A stretch of DNA of 64,000 bases, from assembly GCF_900184945.1 (NCBI RefSeq), contig NZ_FXYF01000003.1, forward strand, positions 124,001-188,000, given 5' to 3'. Positions 26,332 to 35,612 of this stretch are shown here, one piece after another. The first letter of the stretch is position 1. Each line of letters starts with the position of its first letter. Made by a program: the position numbers and the translations under genes. The stretch is from Antarctobacter aquimaris. Lineage in GTDB: Bacteria; Pseudomonadota; Alphaproteobacteria; Rhodobacterales; Rhodobacteraceae. The notes beneath the pieces are model-generated. The model ran no database searches. It was not told the DNA's origin and saw only the letters and a list, made by a program, of their open reading frames with translations.

Positions 26332-26495
26332 GCCCCGCAGCGGCCGAATCGGGCCCCGATGCGGGGTCCCGCGGCCCGGTGCAACCTGCCCGCCACCGCC
26401 CGGCGGCAGGGCATTTCAGCGATATCCTGCCGCAAAGCGCTGCGAGAGTTGAATTTTTCTGAAACTTGGCGGTTCCCGTAAAGGGTGAGCGCGCG

Positions 26496-26501
26496 TATAG
26501 T
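26496..26501 (+). promoter_or_regulatory. Candidate -10 box for ihfB-lapA
   Basis: TATAGT with a poor -35 (TTCCCG, 17 bp upstream). It is the only convincing -10 in the 217-bp gap before ihfB. Confidence 0.35.
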
Positions 26502-26548
26502 CGGGCGATAAAACAAGGCGCAGGCCGATTCCACCAGGGGACGTGGGG

Positions 26549-26830
26549 ATGATCAGATCGGAATTGATCCAGAAGATTGCAGACGAGAATCCACATCTAT
26601 ATCAGCGTGACGTGGAGAGGATCGTGAACACGATTTTCGAAGAGATCACCAATGCCATGGCCCGGGGCGACCGGGTCGAGCTGCGGGGCTTCGGGGCGTT
26701 TTCGGTCAAGAAGCGGGACGCGCGCGTCGGGCGGAACCCCCGGACCGGGGAATCCGTCGAGGTCGAGGAAAAGCACGTGCCCTTCTTCAAGACCGGCAAG
26801 CTCCTGCGCGACCGCCTCAACGGAAAGTAA
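26549..26830 (+). CDS. ihfB: Integration host factor subunit beta
   Basis: DNA-bending heterodimer subunit. The 93-residue HU/IHF fold starts [26 protein letters not shown] and shows the beta-arm region [25 protein letters not shown] with the intercalating proline, ending [14 protein letters not shown]. The ATG at 26,549 is preferred to the GTG two codons earlier because it gives the conserved N-terminus. lapA follows after 2 bp. Confidence 0.95.
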   Translation: MIRSELIQKIADENPHLYQRDVERIVNTIFEEITNAMARGDRVELRGFGAFSVKKRDARVGRNPRTGESVEVEEKHVPFFKTGKLLRDRLNGK

Positions 26831-26832
26831 CA

Positions 26833-27192
26833 ATGCGCTACATCCGCTATGCCATCTATGCCTCCCTGTTGATCGTGCTGACCGTGGTCAGCGTCGCGAA
26901 CCTGGCCCCGGTGACCCTGAATACCCTGCCCGCCGGGCTGGCGAGCCTGCCGCAGATCGGCTGGCTGGCCTTTTCGGTGCAGGTGCCGCTGTTTGCCGTG
27001 GCGCTGGGCGGGTTGGTCCTGGGATTTGTCCTGGGCGAGGTGTTCGAATGGCTGCGCGAACACAAGTTCCGCGCCGAGGCGTCCGCCAAGGGCCACGAGG
27101 TCAAGAAGCTGGAGCGCCAGCTGAAGAGGACTCAGGCCGAGCGCGACAAGGACAAGGACGAAGTCCTGGCGATCCTCGACCAGGCGAGCTGA
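26833..27192 (+). CDS. LapA-domain (DUF1049) inner membrane protein
   Basis: 119 residues: two membrane helices (about 6-22 and 43-66) and a C-terminal charged coiled coil ([20 protein letters not shown]), the LapA/YciS arrangement. In E. coli, LapA acts with LapB in LPS assembly control. No lapB-type gene is adjacent. Its tight spacing with ihfB indicates one transcript; ihfB-lapA order is common in Proteobacteria. Confidence 0.85.
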   Translation: MRYIRYAIYASLLIVLTVVSVANLAPVTLNTLPAGLASLPQIGWLAFSVQVPLFAVALGGLVLGFVLGEVFEWLREHKFRAEASAKGHEVKKLERQLKRTQAERDKDKDEVLAILDQAS

Positions 27193-27200
27193 GACCGGGC

Positions 27201-27275
27201 GAGGGGGCGCTGCCCCCTCTTGGCCCCTTGGGCCAATTCACCCCCGGAGGTATTTCCACCAAGAAGAAGCAGGGG
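27201..27275. repeat. Rhodobacteraceae-type intergenic repeat, copy 2
   Basis: GAGGGGG-CGCTG-CCCCCTC hairpin (27,201-27,219), spacer, then CCCCCGGAGGTATTT and ACCAAGAAGAAGCA, matching copy 1 at 4,253. It ends six bases before the trpF start, so its purine-rich tail may double as the trpF ribosome site. Confidence 0.75.
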
Positions 27276-27281
27276 TGCCCC

Positions 27282-27944
27282 ATGGCCGACACCCGGGTCA
27301 AGATCTGCGGTCTGACGCGGCCAGAGGACGTGGCGGCTGTTGCCGCCGCGGGCGCACGGTATGCCGGTTTCGTTTTCTTCCCCAAGAGCCCACGCAACCT
27401 GTCTGTCGCGGCCGCGCGCGACCTTGCGCTGCTGGCCCCGGTGGGGCTGGCCAAGGTTGCGCTGGTGGTGAACCCCACGGACGACCTGCTGGACGAGATC
27501 ACCCGCGCCGTGCCGCTGGACATGATCCAGCTGCACGGGTCCGAAAGCCCGGAGCGTGTGGCGGAGGTGCGCGCACGCTGGGGATTGCCGGTGATGAAGG
27601 CGGTGGGCGTCGCCGGCGCCGAGGACCTGGACAGGCTGACGGTCTACCAGCAGGTGGCCGACCAGATCCTGGTCGATGCCAAGCCGCCGAAGGGCGCGGA
27701 CCTGCCCGGCGGCAACGGCCTGGCCTTTGACTGGCGGCTGATCGCCGGGCGGCGCTGGTCGCGGCCCTGGATGCTGGCGGGCGGGTTGACGCCCGACAAC
27801 GTGGCCCGCGCGGTGGCGATGACCGGGGCGGCGCAGGTGGACGTGTCATCGGGTGTCGAATCCGCGCCGGGGGTCAAGGACGCGGCGATGATCGCGCGGT
27901 TCGTCGCGGCGGCTATGGAGGCCGAAGCGCCGCCGCGCCTTTGA
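27282..27944 (+). CDS. trpF: Phosphoribosylanthranilate isomerase
   Basis: Tryptophan synthesis: Amadori rearrangement of phosphoribosylanthranilate. The 220-residue TIM barrel shows [13 protein letters not shown] with the catalytic Cys, [20 protein letters not shown] with the catalytic Asp, and [10 protein letters not shown] at the phosphate site. The intergenic repeat directly abuts the start. trpB and trpA are not in the window. Confidence 0.95.
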   Translation: MADTRVKICGLTRPEDVAAVAAAGARYAGFVFFPKSPRNLSVAAARDLALLAPVGLAKVALVVNPTDDLLDEITRAVPLDMIQLHGSESPERVAEVRARWGLPVMKAVGVAGAEDLDRLTVYQQVADQILVDAKPPKGADLPGGNGLAFDWRLIAGRRWSRPWMLAGGLTPDNVARAVAMTGAAQVDVSSGVESAPGVKDAAMIARFVAAAMEAEAPPRL

Positions 27945-27969
27945 GGCAGCGCGGCGCAGGCCGCGCCGG

Positions 27970-29028
27970 TCAGAGCCAGCGGTTGCGGCCCGTGCCCACC
28001 GCCTCGGCCACGGAGCCGAAGCCGTCCGCCGCCAGCAGGCTATCGAGGCCCCGCGCGATGTCGGACACCAGGCTGAGGCCGCCGTAGACCAGCGCGGTGT
28101 AGAGTTGCACCGCGCTCGCGCCGGCGCGGATCTTCTCATAGGCCTGTTCCGCAGACCCGACGCCGCCGACGCCGATCAGCGGCAGTGTGCCTTCGGTCAG
28201 CTGCGACAGACGCGCCAGCACGCGGGTCGCGCGGTCGAACAGCGGCTGGCCGGAGAGGCCGCCCGGCTCCTGCGCGTGCCGCGACTGGAGGCCGGCGCGC
28301 GACAGTGTGGTGTTGGTGGCGATGATCCCCGCCACGCCCGAGGCCAGCGCCACTTCGGCCACTTCGGCGAGTTCGGCGTCGTCGAGATCGGGCGCGATCT
28401 TGAGAAACACCGGGATCGGCCGCGCCAGCCCGTCGCGCGCCGCCATGACGCCGGCCAGCAGCGCCGAAAGCGCCGCCTTGCCCTGGAGGTCGCGCAGTTT
28501 CTCGGTGTTGGGCGAGCTGACGTTGACCGTCGCGAAATCCACGTCGCCGCCGCAATGCGCCAGCACCCGGGCGAAATCCCCGGCGCGGTCGGCGCTGTCC
28601 TTGTTCGCGCCCAGGTTCAGCCCCAGCACCAGGTCACGCGGCCGGGTGCGCAGGCGGGCGCCGATGGCCTCCATGCCGTCGTTGTTGAAGCCGAAGCGGT
28701 TGATCGCGGCGCGATCCTCGGCCAGCCGGAACAGGCGCGGGCGCGGGTTGCCCGGCTGCGGGCGGGGGGTGGCGGCACCCACCTCGACAAAGCCGAAGCC
28801 CGCGCGCGACAGCCCGTGCAGGGCCGTGGCGTTCTTGTCGAACCCGGCGGCCAGGCCGACCGGGTTCGGCAGCGGCAGGCCCGCCAGCGTGCAGTGCAGC
28901 CGGTCCGAGGTCACGAGGCCGGGCGCCGCCGCCACCCCGGCCTGCAACGCCTTCAGCGCGAGGCCGTGCGCGGTCTCGGGGTCCATGCGGTGCATCACGG
29001 CAAGGCCAAGCCGTTCGAGCGGGGTCAT
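27970..29028 (-). CDS. pyrD: Quinone-dependent dihydroorotate dehydrogenase (class 2)
   Basis: Fourth step of pyrimidine synthesis, bound to the inner membrane through its N-terminal helices. 352 residues: [13 protein letters not shown], the family-specific [19 protein letters not shown], the catalytic-Ser loop [14 protein letters not shown] and [10 protein letters not shown] are all present. The ATG overlaps the stop of the upstream DUF952 gene (ATGA), so the two are co-translated. Confidence 0.95.
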   Translation of the reverse strand: MTPLERLGLAVMHRMDPETAHGLALKALQAGVAAAPGLVTSDRLHCTLAGLPLPNPVGLAAGFDKNATALHGLSRAGFGFVEVGAATPRPQPGNPRPRLFRLAEDRAAINRFGFNNDGMEAIGARLRTRPRDLVLGLNLGANKDSADRAGDFARVLAHCGGDVDFATVNVSSPNTEKLRDLQGKAALSALLAGVMAARDGLARPIPVFLKIAPDLDDAELAEVAEVALASGVAGIIATNTTLSRAGLQSRHAQEPGGLSGQPLFDRATRVLARLSQLTEGTLPLIGVGGVGSAEQAYEKIRAGASAVQLYTALVYGGLSLVSDIARGLDSLLAADGFGSVAEAVGTGRNRWL

Positions 29029-29363
29029 GCCATCGCGTCCGGAAAGATGTGTCCCTTGGGGCCAAGCGGCAGCGGCGCATGCCACAGCACGTCGGCCAGC
29101 CGCAGGGGGCCGTAGAGATGGGGGAACAGCGCGCCGCCGCGCGAGGGTTCCCACTTCAGCGCATCGCCCAGCGCTTCGGACTCGAGCGCAAGCAGCACCA
29201 GCCCCTCGGCCCCTGCGAAATGTTTCGCGGCGGTCTCGGCGGCCTGGGCGGCGGTCGAGAAATGCACGTAGCCATCGGCCACGTCGATGGGCGCACCGGC
29301 GGTTTCGCCCTGTGCCCGGAGCGCAGCCCATTCGTCAGCGCGGAGGATCTTGTATATCACCAT
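29025..29363 (-). CDS. DUF952 protein
   Basis: 112 residues. [19 protein letters not shown] and [14 protein letters not shown]...LLALESEAL are the DUF952 hallmarks (H-F-S near residue 34). The family is thought to be related to ADP-ribosyl-transfer or hydrolase folds, without an agreed activity. Pairing with pyrD by a 4-bp overlap recurs in Rhodobacteraceae as far as I recall. Confidence 0.83.
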   Translation of the reverse strand: MVIYKILRADEWAALRAQGETAGAPIDVADGYVHFSTAAQAAETAAKHFAGAEGLVLLALESEALGDALKWEPSRGGALFPHLYGPLRLADVLWHAPLPLGPKGHIFPDAMA

Positions 29364-29539
29364 GGCCGTGTGATGCCGCGCGGGGGGACGGCGGTCAAGC
29401 GGACAACGCGCGCTGTGCCTGCCGGGGCATCATCGTTCCGTCATGCGCCGCGGGCTATCGCTACGACAGGCTTTGACTCGGGCCGCGGTCCGGGGCAGGC
29501 TTTGGCCATTCAACGATAAACCTGACAGAGAGGTTTCCC

Positions 29540-31099
29540 ATGACGCGTTCCCTGATGACCGGCGCCGCTGCGCTGGCGCTTGTGGCGGGCAGTGCAGCTG
29601 CCGACTACTCGCTGACCATCCTGCATACCAACGATTTCCACGCCCGGTTCGAGCCGATTTCGAAATACGACTCGGGTTGCTCGGCCGAGGACAACACCGC
29701 GGGCGAATGCTTTGGCGGCTCGGCCCGGCTGATCACCGCGATCAACGCGGCCAAGGCGCGGACCAACAACCACATCCTGGTGGACGGCGGCGACCAGTTC
29801 CAGGGCACGCTGTTCTACACCTACTACAAGGGCAAGCTGGCTGCCGAGATGATGAACCTCATGGGCTACGACGGGATGACCGTGGGCAACCACGAGTTCG
29901 ACGACGGCCCCGAGGTGCTGCGCGGCTTCATGGACGCGGTCGAGTTCCCGGTGCTGATGTCGAACGCCGACGTCTCGGGCGAGCCGCTGCTGGCCGGCGT
30001 GTTGCAGAAATCCACCGTGATCGAGCGCGGCGGTGAAAAGCTGGGCCTGATCGGTCTCACGCCGCAGGACACCGACGAACTGGCCAGCCCCGGCGACAAC
30101 ATCGTCTTCACCGATCCGTCGGAGGCGGTGCAGGCCGAGGTCGACAAGCTGACCGAAATGGGCGTGAACAAGATCATCGTGCTGTCGCACTCGGGCTACG
30201 GCGTCGACCAGCGGGTGGCCGAGAACACCACCGGCGTGGACGTGATCGTGGGCGGCCATTCCAACACCCTGCTGGGCGACATGGACGGCGCGGCGGGCCC
30301 CTATCCGACCGTGGTCAACGGCGTGCAGATCGTGCAGGCCTATGCCTACGGCAAGTTCCTGGGCGAACTGAACGTGACCTTCAACGACGCGGGCGAGGTG
30401 ATCTCGGCCACGGGGGCGCCGATCATCCTGGACGCCGCCGTGACCGAGGACGACGCGGTCAAGTCGCGCATCGCCGAGGCGGCCATCCCGCTGGAGGAGA
30501 TCCGCAACAAGGTGGTCGCCGAGACCGCCGAGGCCATCGACGGATCGCGCGACACCTGCCGCACGATGGAGTGCCAGATGGGCAACCTGGTGGCCGACGC
30601 GATGCTGGACCGGGTGAAGTCGCAGGGCGTCGAGATCGCCATCGCCAATGGCGGCGGTCTGCGGTCGTCCATCGACGCCGGCCCGGTGACCATGGGCGAG
30701 GTGCTGACCGTGCTGCCGTTCCAGAACACGCTGTCGACCTTCCAGGTCACCGGCGCGGTCGTGGTCGAGGCGCTTGAGAACGGCGTGAGCCAGGTCGAGG
30801 AAGGCGCGGGCCGCTTCCCGCAGGTGGCGGGTCTGACCTTCACCGTCGACCTGACGCAGGCGCCGGGCAGCCGGGTGTCCGACGTGATGCTGGGCGGCGC
30901 GCCGATCGAGGCCGACAAGGTCTATGGCGTGGTGTCCAACAACTACGTGCGCAACGGCGGCGACGGCTACGCGATGTTCAAGGACGCGATGAACGCCTAT
31001 GACTTCGGCCCCGACCTGGCCGACGTGACGGCGGAATTCCTGGCCAAGGACGGCGCCTACACGCCCTACACCGACGGTCGGATCACCGTGAAGAAGTAA
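29540..31099 (+). CDS. Periplasmic 5'-nucleotidase / UshA-type metallophosphatase
   Basis: 519 residues. A signal peptide (RSLMTGAAALALVAGSAAA) is followed by the binuclear-metal domain with ILHTNDFHARFEP, GGDQFQGT, GNHEFDDGPE and VGGHSNT, and the C-terminal substrate domain with ANGGGLRSSIDAGPVT and the stacking-loop NNYVRNGGDGYAMF. It dephosphorylates nucleotides or UDP-sugars outside the cytoplasm. A disulfide pair (CSAEDNTAGEC) lies near residue 47. Single-gene unit with its own terminator. Confidence 0.92.
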   Translation: MTRSLMTGAAALALVAGSAAADYSLTILHTNDFHARFEPISKYDSGCSAEDNTAGECFGGSARLITAINAAKARTNNHILVDGGDQFQGTLFYTYYKGKLAAEMMNLMGYDGMTVGNHEFDDGPEVLRGFMDAVEFPVLMSNADVSGEPLLAGVLQKSTVIERGGEKLGLIGLTPQDTDELASPGDNIVFTDPSEAVQAEVDKLTEMGVNKIIVLSHSGYGVDQRVAENTTGVDVIVGGHSNTLLGDMDGAAGPYPTVVNGVQIVQAYAYGKFLGELNVTFNDAGEVISATGAPIILDAAVTEDDAVKSRIAEAAIPLEEIRNKVVAETAEAIDGSRDTCRTMECQMGNLVADAMLDRVKSQGVEIAIANGGGLRSSIDAGPVTMGEVLTVLPFQNTLSTFQVTGAVVVEALENGVSQVEEGAGRFPQVAGLTFTVDLTQAPGSRVSDVMLGGAPIEADKVYGVVSNNYVRNGGDGYAMFKDAMNAYDFGPDLADVTAEFLAKDGAYTPYTDGRITVKK

Positions 31100-31120
31100 G
31101 CGCTTTCAGCCAATCAGGGG

Positions 31121-31149
31121 AAAGGCCGCTCCTTCGGGGCGGCCTTTTT
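31121..31149. terminator. Terminator shared by the nucleotidase and the convergent gene
   Basis: AAAGGCCGC pairs with GCGGCCTTT, extended by TCC/GGG, with a TTC loop, then TTTTT within the stem end. It sits between two convergent stops. Confidence 0.85.
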
Positions 31150-31153
31150 CACG

Positions 31154-31438
31154 TCAGTCAAGTATCTCGACCGAGACGCGGGTGGCACCGCCATAGGCCG
31201 GGTGGATCGTCACCCGCACCTTGTCCCGTTGCCAGATCACGATGCCTGTGCCCGGGACCTCGGACCGGGTAAAACCCGCGTCTTGCAGAAGATGTGGCGC
31301 GGTTTCCGCGATGCGGAGAATGTCCTGCCCTTGCCGGCGGACGGAAGCGCCGCCGGCAAGGATGCGGGCAGCTTTCCTGATCCAGATCCACGCGCCGCCG
31401 GGCGCCGGGATCTGGCTGCTTTTCGTCGCGGTGCTCAT
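31154..31438 (-). CDS. Hypothetical 94-residue protein
   Basis: Begins MSTATKSSQIPAPGGAWIWI and ends with a beta-rich region (VPGTGIVIWQRDKVRVTIHPAYGGATRVSVEILD). No signal peptide or clear motif. It is divergent from the following LysR gene, with 124 bp between. Coding potential rests on length, GC pattern and clean flanks; I do not recognise it. Confidence 0.5.
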   Translation of the reverse strand: MSTATKSSQIPAPGGAWIWIRKAARILAGGASVRRQGQDILRIAETAPHLLQDAGFTRSEVPGTGIVIWQRDKVRVTIHPAYGGATRVSVEILD

Positions 31439-31562
31439 TTCGGCCTCTCCAACGCGATAAAACCTGCGTCATAAGTGCAAGCATGGGCCGCGTTCCGCTT
31501 GCCCGCAAACCAGGGTTTCGCCACAATGGATTAGCTTTTCTGATCCAAAGGCCGGACTCAAG

Positions 31563-32492
31563 TTGCCACGACTTCCCCCGCTCAATGCCTTGCGCGCTTT
31601 CGAGGCGGCGGCCCGCCACGATGGGTTCGTCGGCGCTTCGGAAGAACTGCATGTCACGCGCGGGGCGGTCAGCCGTCACATCAAGCTTCTGGAAGAGCAT
31701 CTTGGCGTGCCCTTGTTTCGCCGGCATGCGCGGGGCGTCACCCTGACCGAAGCCGGGCTTCAGCTGCTGCCGGTGCTGACGGAAAGCTTTGGCCGCATCG
31801 CATCCGTGAGCCGGCGGATCGCCTCCGACGCGTCGGAACTGCGCATCATCTGCCCGCCGGCGACGTCAATCCGCTGGCTGATCCCCCGCCTTGACCGCTT
31901 TCGCGAACGACATCCCGACATACGCCTGCGTCTGACGACCGATTTCCACGGCGACCTTGGGTTTGACGGCCTCGATCACGATCTCGGCTTTTCGATCGAG
32001 CATTGGCCGGGTCGTGGCCGGGAGATCGCGATGCAGCTGTTGTTCGACGTGCGCATGACGCCGGCCTGTGCCCCGGTCTACCTGGCCCGGCACCGGCTGG
32101 ATCGGCCCGAGGACCTGGCCGGCGCGGCATTGTTGCATGAAACGCAGGATCACGCGGACTGGCGGGCCTGGCTGGCCTGCTTTCCTGTGGCCGGAGTCGA
32201 TGCGGGATCGGGTGACGATTTTCCCAATCTGGATATCGCAACCCGCGCCGCGGTGATGGGCACGGGGGTGGTGATGGCAGACCTCGTGCTGTGCCAGGAC
32301 GAGTTCGCAGCCGGGACACTGGTGGCGCCGTTTCCGGACATGGTCGCAGGCGCGCCCGTCGGCGGCGTTTGCCTGCTGGGCCGGCGTGACCGCTGGGAGG
32401 TGCCAAAGGTGCGCAAGTTCCGCGAATGGGCGGTGGAAGAAGCGACGCGGCAGCCGCTGCCTGGCGCTACTCCGCCGCCATCCCGTCGGTGA
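31563..32492 (+). CDS. LysR-family regulator, GcvA-like (second copy)
   Basis: 309 residues starting (TTG) PRLPPLNALRAFEAAARHDG, with winged helix ASEELHVTRGAVSRHIKLLEEHLGVPLF. The effector domain contains FSIEHWPGRG rather than the usual basic ligand-contact residues. It is divergent from the hypothetical 94-residue gene and convergent with the ABC exporter, whose coding region it overlaps by 26 bp at the 3' ends. Confidence 0.87.
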   Translation: MPRLPPLNALRAFEAAARHDGFVGASEELHVTRGAVSRHIKLLEEHLGVPLFRRHARGVTLTEAGLQLLPVLTESFGRIASVSRRIASDASELRIICPPATSIRWLIPRLDRFRERHPDIRLRLTTDFHGDLGFDGLDHDLGFSIEHWPGRGREIAMQLLFDVRMTPACAPVYLARHRLDRPEDLAGAALLHETQDHADWRAWLACFPVAGVDAGSGDDFPNLDIATRAAVMGTGVVMADLVLCQDEFAAGTLVAPFPDMVAGAPVGGVCLLGRRDRWEVPKVRKFREWAVEEATRQPLPGATPPPSRR

Positions 32493-34266
32493 ACTGCAAC
32501 CGGGCAAGGCGGGCATACAGGCCGCCTTCGGACACCAGGTCGTCATGCGTGCCGGTGGCGACGATGCGGCCCTGGTCCATGACGATGATGCGGTCGGCTT
32601 TCTTCACGGTCGCGAGGCGGTGCGCGACGATGATCGTGGTGCGGCCCTCGGCCAGCTTGTCCACCGCACGCTGCACGGCGCGTTCGCTTTCGGCGTCCAG
32701 CGCGCTGGTCGCCTCGTCCAGCAGCAGCACCGGGGCATCGCGCAGGATCGCGCGGGCGATGGCGACGCGCTGTTTCTGCCCGCCGGACAGCATCACGCCG
32801 CGTTCGCCCAGCCAGGTGTCGTAGCCGTCCGGCAGGGCGCTGAGAAAGTCATGCGCGGCGGCGGCGCTGGCGGCGGCCTCGACCTCGGCATCGCTGGCGC
32901 CGGGGCGGCCAAAGCGGATGTTGTCGCGCGCCGAGGCGGCAAAGATCACCGGGTCTTGCGGCACCAGCGCCAGGTGGCGGCGGAAATCGTGCCGCGCCAT
33001 GGCGTCCAGCGCCACGCCGTCCAGCAGGACGCGGCCCTGCGCCGGGTCGTAGAACCGCTGGATCAGCTGGATGATCGTCGTCTTGCCCGCGCCCGAGGGG
33101 CCGACAAGGGCCACCGTCTCGCCGGGGGCGATGGTCAGGTCGACGCCGTCCAGCGCGGCGACGCCGGGGCGCGACGGGTAGCGGAAGGTGACACCGTCAA
33201 AGCGGATCTCGCCGCGGACCGGGGCGGGGGCGGGCAGGGGATGGGCGGGATCGCGCACGCTGTCCTCGGCGTGCAGCAATTCGACCAGCCGCTCGGTCGC
33301 GCCGGCGGCGCGCTGCAACTCGCCGAACACCTCGGACAGGGCGCCCACCGCGCCGGCCACCATGACCGAATAGATCACGAACTGGATCAGCGAGCCCGCG
33401 CTCATGCCGCCCGCCCGCACGTCCCAGGCGCCGATCCAGAGCACGCCGACGATGCCGGTGAACACCAGGAAGATGACGATCATGGTCATCACGGCGCGGG
33501 TGGTGACGCGGCGGCGCGCGGCGTCATAGCTTTTCTCGGTCACGTCGGCGAAGGCGCGGCGCGAGGGGTCCTCGTGGGTGTAGGCCTGCACGGTCTGCAC
33601 GCTGGTCAGCGCCTCCGAGGCATTGCCGGATGAGGCGGCGATCCAGTCCTGGTTCTCGCGGCTGAGCTTGCGCAGGCGGCGGCCCAGCACCAGAATCGGA
33701 ACCACGACGGCGGGCACCAGAAGCAGCACCAACCCCGTCAGCTTGGCCGAGGTGAACAGCATCAGGACGATCCCGCCGAGAAACAGCAGGATGTTGCGCA
33801 GCGCGATCGAGATCGACGACCCGATCACCGACAGGATCAGCGTGGTGTCGGTGGTGATGCGGCTCAGGACCTCGCCGGTCATGATCTTTTCGTAAAAGGC
33901 GGGCGAGAGGCCGATCACCTTGTCAAAGACCGCCTTGCGGATGTCGGCCACCACGCGTTCGCCCAGCCTTGTGACCAGCGCATAGCGCAGCGCGGTGCCC
34001 ACGGCCAGCAGCCCGGCGATGCCCAGCGCGGCGGCGAAATACTGATCCAGCAGGGCGCCGTCCTCGACGTTGAAGTTGTCGACCACGCGGCGCACGGCCA
34101 GCGGCAGCATCAGCGAGATGCAGGCGGTGGCGATCAGCGCGCCGATGGCGGCCAGCATCAGACCCCGGTACGGCACCATGAAGGGCCAGAGCGCCCCGAG
34201 CGAGCCCAGCTTGCGCGATTTCTCGCGCTCCTGCTCGCCAGTGCCCGGCGTGGTGTTGGCGGCCAT
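32467..34266 (-). CDS. MsbA-like ABC exporter (fused permease-ATPase)
   Basis: 599 residues. Six membrane helices (about residues 30-320) come before an ATPase with Walker A GPSGAGKTT, Q-loop VPQDPVIF, signature LSGGQKQRVAIARA, Walker B LLLDEATSALD and H-loop VAHR. Half-transporter; it would work as a homodimer exporting lipid, peptide or drug. The last chromosomal gene before the tRNA and the island. Confidence 0.92.
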   Translation of the reverse strand: MAANTTPGTGEQEREKSRKLGSLGALWPFMVPYRGLMLAAIGALIATACISLMLPLAVRRVVDNFNVEDGALLDQYFAAALGIAGLLAVGTALRYALVTRLGERVVADIRKAVFDKVIGLSPAFYEKIMTGEVLSRITTDTTLILSVIGSSISIALRNILLFLGGIVLMLFTSAKLTGLVLLLVPAVVVPILVLGRRLRKLSRENQDWIAASSGNASEALTSVQTVQAYTHEDPSRRAFADVTEKSYDAARRRVTTRAVMTMIVIFLVFTGIVGVLWIGAWDVRAGGMSAGSLIQFVIYSVMVAGAVGALSEVFGELQRAAGATERLVELLHAEDSVRDPAHPLPAPAPVRGEIRFDGVTFRYPSRPGVAALDGVDLTIAPGETVALVGPSGAGKTTIIQLIQRFYDPAQGRVLLDGVALDAMARHDFRRHLALVPQDPVIFAASARDNIRFGRPGASDAEVEAAASAAAAHDFLSALPDGYDTWLGERGVMLSGGQKQRVAIARAILRDAPVLLLDEATSALDAESERAVQRAVDKLAEGRTTIIVAHRLATVKKADRIIVMDQGRIVATGTHDDLVSEGGLYARLARLQFTDGMAAE

Positions 34267-34362
34267 GGGGTCTCCTTCCTTGTCGCGCAGGGTGTTTTGC
34301 CACGCCAGACGCGAGGGTCAAGCGCCGTCTTGACGCGGGTCCGGGGCGGCGGGGGAAGGGAC

Positions 34363-34436
34363 TGGAGCGGGCGACGGGAATCGAACCCGTATCTCTTGCT
34401 TGGAAGGCAAGGGTCTTACCATTACACAACGCCCGC
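34363..34436 (-). tRNA. tRNA-Gly (anticodon TCC)
   Basis: Read on the reverse strand: acceptor GCGGGCG pairs with CGCCCGC, D-arm region GTAATGGTAAGAC, anticodon stem CTTGC/GCAAG with loop CTTCCAA (anticodon TCC), T-arm ACGGGTTCGATTCCCGT, discriminator T, and encoded CCA (34,363-34,365). It is complete and foldable. Its 5' half is repeated in degraded form at 58,867-58,906, marking it as the integration site of the island. Confidence 0.95.
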
Positions 34437-34526
34437 TCAGCAGGTGGGATGGGTACTTCAAGACAGTCTGGGGGTCAAGCGCGATGTCGGCGGTCGCGCC
34501 CCCGTCTGCGCGGGTCGTGGCGGCGG

Positions 34527-34978
34527 TCACGCGCACGCGGCAGGGATGGCCGTGAGGTTTCGTTCCGCGTCCTGCCGGGCGCGCTCCAGCTCCTCAAGTG
34601 TCGTGATCTAGCAGGTCTGGTCCGAACCCGAGACCGGTCGGACATCAAGTCCGGTCTCGCGCGCGACAGCGACCTGGTCGGTGTCGGAGCTGTCGTGCCT
34701 GCCGTGCGTCTCCAGGATGCGGTCGTACCGGAAGTTCTGGGGTGTCTGTGCGTGCCAGAGACGTCTCGTTGCAGCGGATGCCGCGCGGAGATTTCCTCGG
34801 AGGTCAAGGCCGGCCGGATGGCTGACCGGCACGATCCAATGCGCCGCGCCGACCCGCAGAAAGGCCTCGATCCCCAGGCAGATGGACGTGCTCGGCCCGA
34901 GGGGGAGAAACTGCTTGGGGATTTCTGATCCCAACCGCTGGGCCGGTCATGGGTGCCGAGCCGCTTCCGCGCGCACAC
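34527..34978 (-). pseudogene. Relic of ispD (MEP cytidylyltransferase)
   Basis: Reverse-strand fragments match IspD in order: EIPKQFLPLG with GIEAFLRVG and WIVPVSHP, then TPQNFRYDRILETHGRHDSS plus DTDQVAVARETGLDV and GSDQT, then ITTLEELERARQDAERNL. Roughly 90 central residues are missing between VSHP and TPQ, the N-terminus is disrupted by extra bases, and an in-frame amber (34,608-34,610) stands where family members usually have a Lys of the QTFKITT block. IspD makes CDP-methylerythritol from MEP. It cannot be functional. Its presence near a DRL-like gene and a dxr relic is notable. Confidence 0.75.
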
Positions 34979-34984
34979 CGGTTC

Positions 34985-35602
34985 TCAGGACGCATCGCCC
35001 GGCAGGACATCGCGCGTGTAGAACCGCCCCGCAAGTTCGCGCACCCGTCCGGTGCGGAACAGTTCGGGAACGGACCATTCCGGTTCGTCGCCGGCGAAGA
35101 GGTCGAGAAAGGCGATCGCGAGCGAGGGGTCCTCATGCACGTTTTCCCGAAAGCTCCACCACGTCCGGGTTTCGTTCAGTGCGTCGCTCGGATGCTGTTC
35201 GGAGTGGAAATCCGTCTGCAACACGAGGCCCCGCACGTTCAGGCAGAAGGCGACATACAGGTAGCCCTCGGGCCAGAAATAGGCCGGGTTGGACTCGTCC
35301 GCGCCGGCAGGACGTTCGGTGCAGACGGCAGGTTTGTGCCGGATCAGCGTGCGCAGCATAAGCCCGGCGGCAAAACCGACATAGGCCGGCTTGTCATCCT
35401 CGCACGTGGGTTTCTGCGCCTCGAAGGCCTTGAGCCATTCGGCAAAGACCTGGGCCAGCGCGCCCCGGTCGATGGCGAACGCGTTTCCGGTCTGCGTTTC
35501 GGTGTTCCCGACCTGCCTTTCGAAGGCGTCCACGAACCAGCGCAGCCGCTGGGCCGATTTGCGGAGCGGCTGGTCGGTCGGGTGTGTCTCCGGCAAGGTC
35601 AT
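34985..35602 (-). CDS. Hypothetical 205-residue protein downstream of lpd
   Basis: Soluble, mostly helical in the first half (SAQRLRWFVDAFERQ) with a later aromatic-rich region (NPAYFWPEGYLYVAFCLNVRG, NETRTWWSFRENVHE). I do not recognise it. It follows the 234-residue gene by 10 bp and lies in the leftward operon direction, so it may be the last gene of the aco-like operon. The aromatic pocket-like segments hint at a small-molecule or cofactor-binding protein; that is speculation. Confidence 0.6.
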   Translation of the reverse strand: MTLPETHPTDQPLRKSAQRLRWFVDAFERQVGNTETQTGNAFAIDRGALAQVFAEWLKAFEAQKPTCEDDKPAYVGFAAGLMLRTLIRHKPAVCTERPAGADESNPAYFWPEGYLYVAFCLNVRGLVLQTDFHSEQHPSDALNETRTWWSFRENVHEDPSLAIAFLDLFAGDEPEWSVPELFRTGRVRELAGRFYTRDVLPGDAS

Positions 35603-35612
35603 CGCGTGTCCC

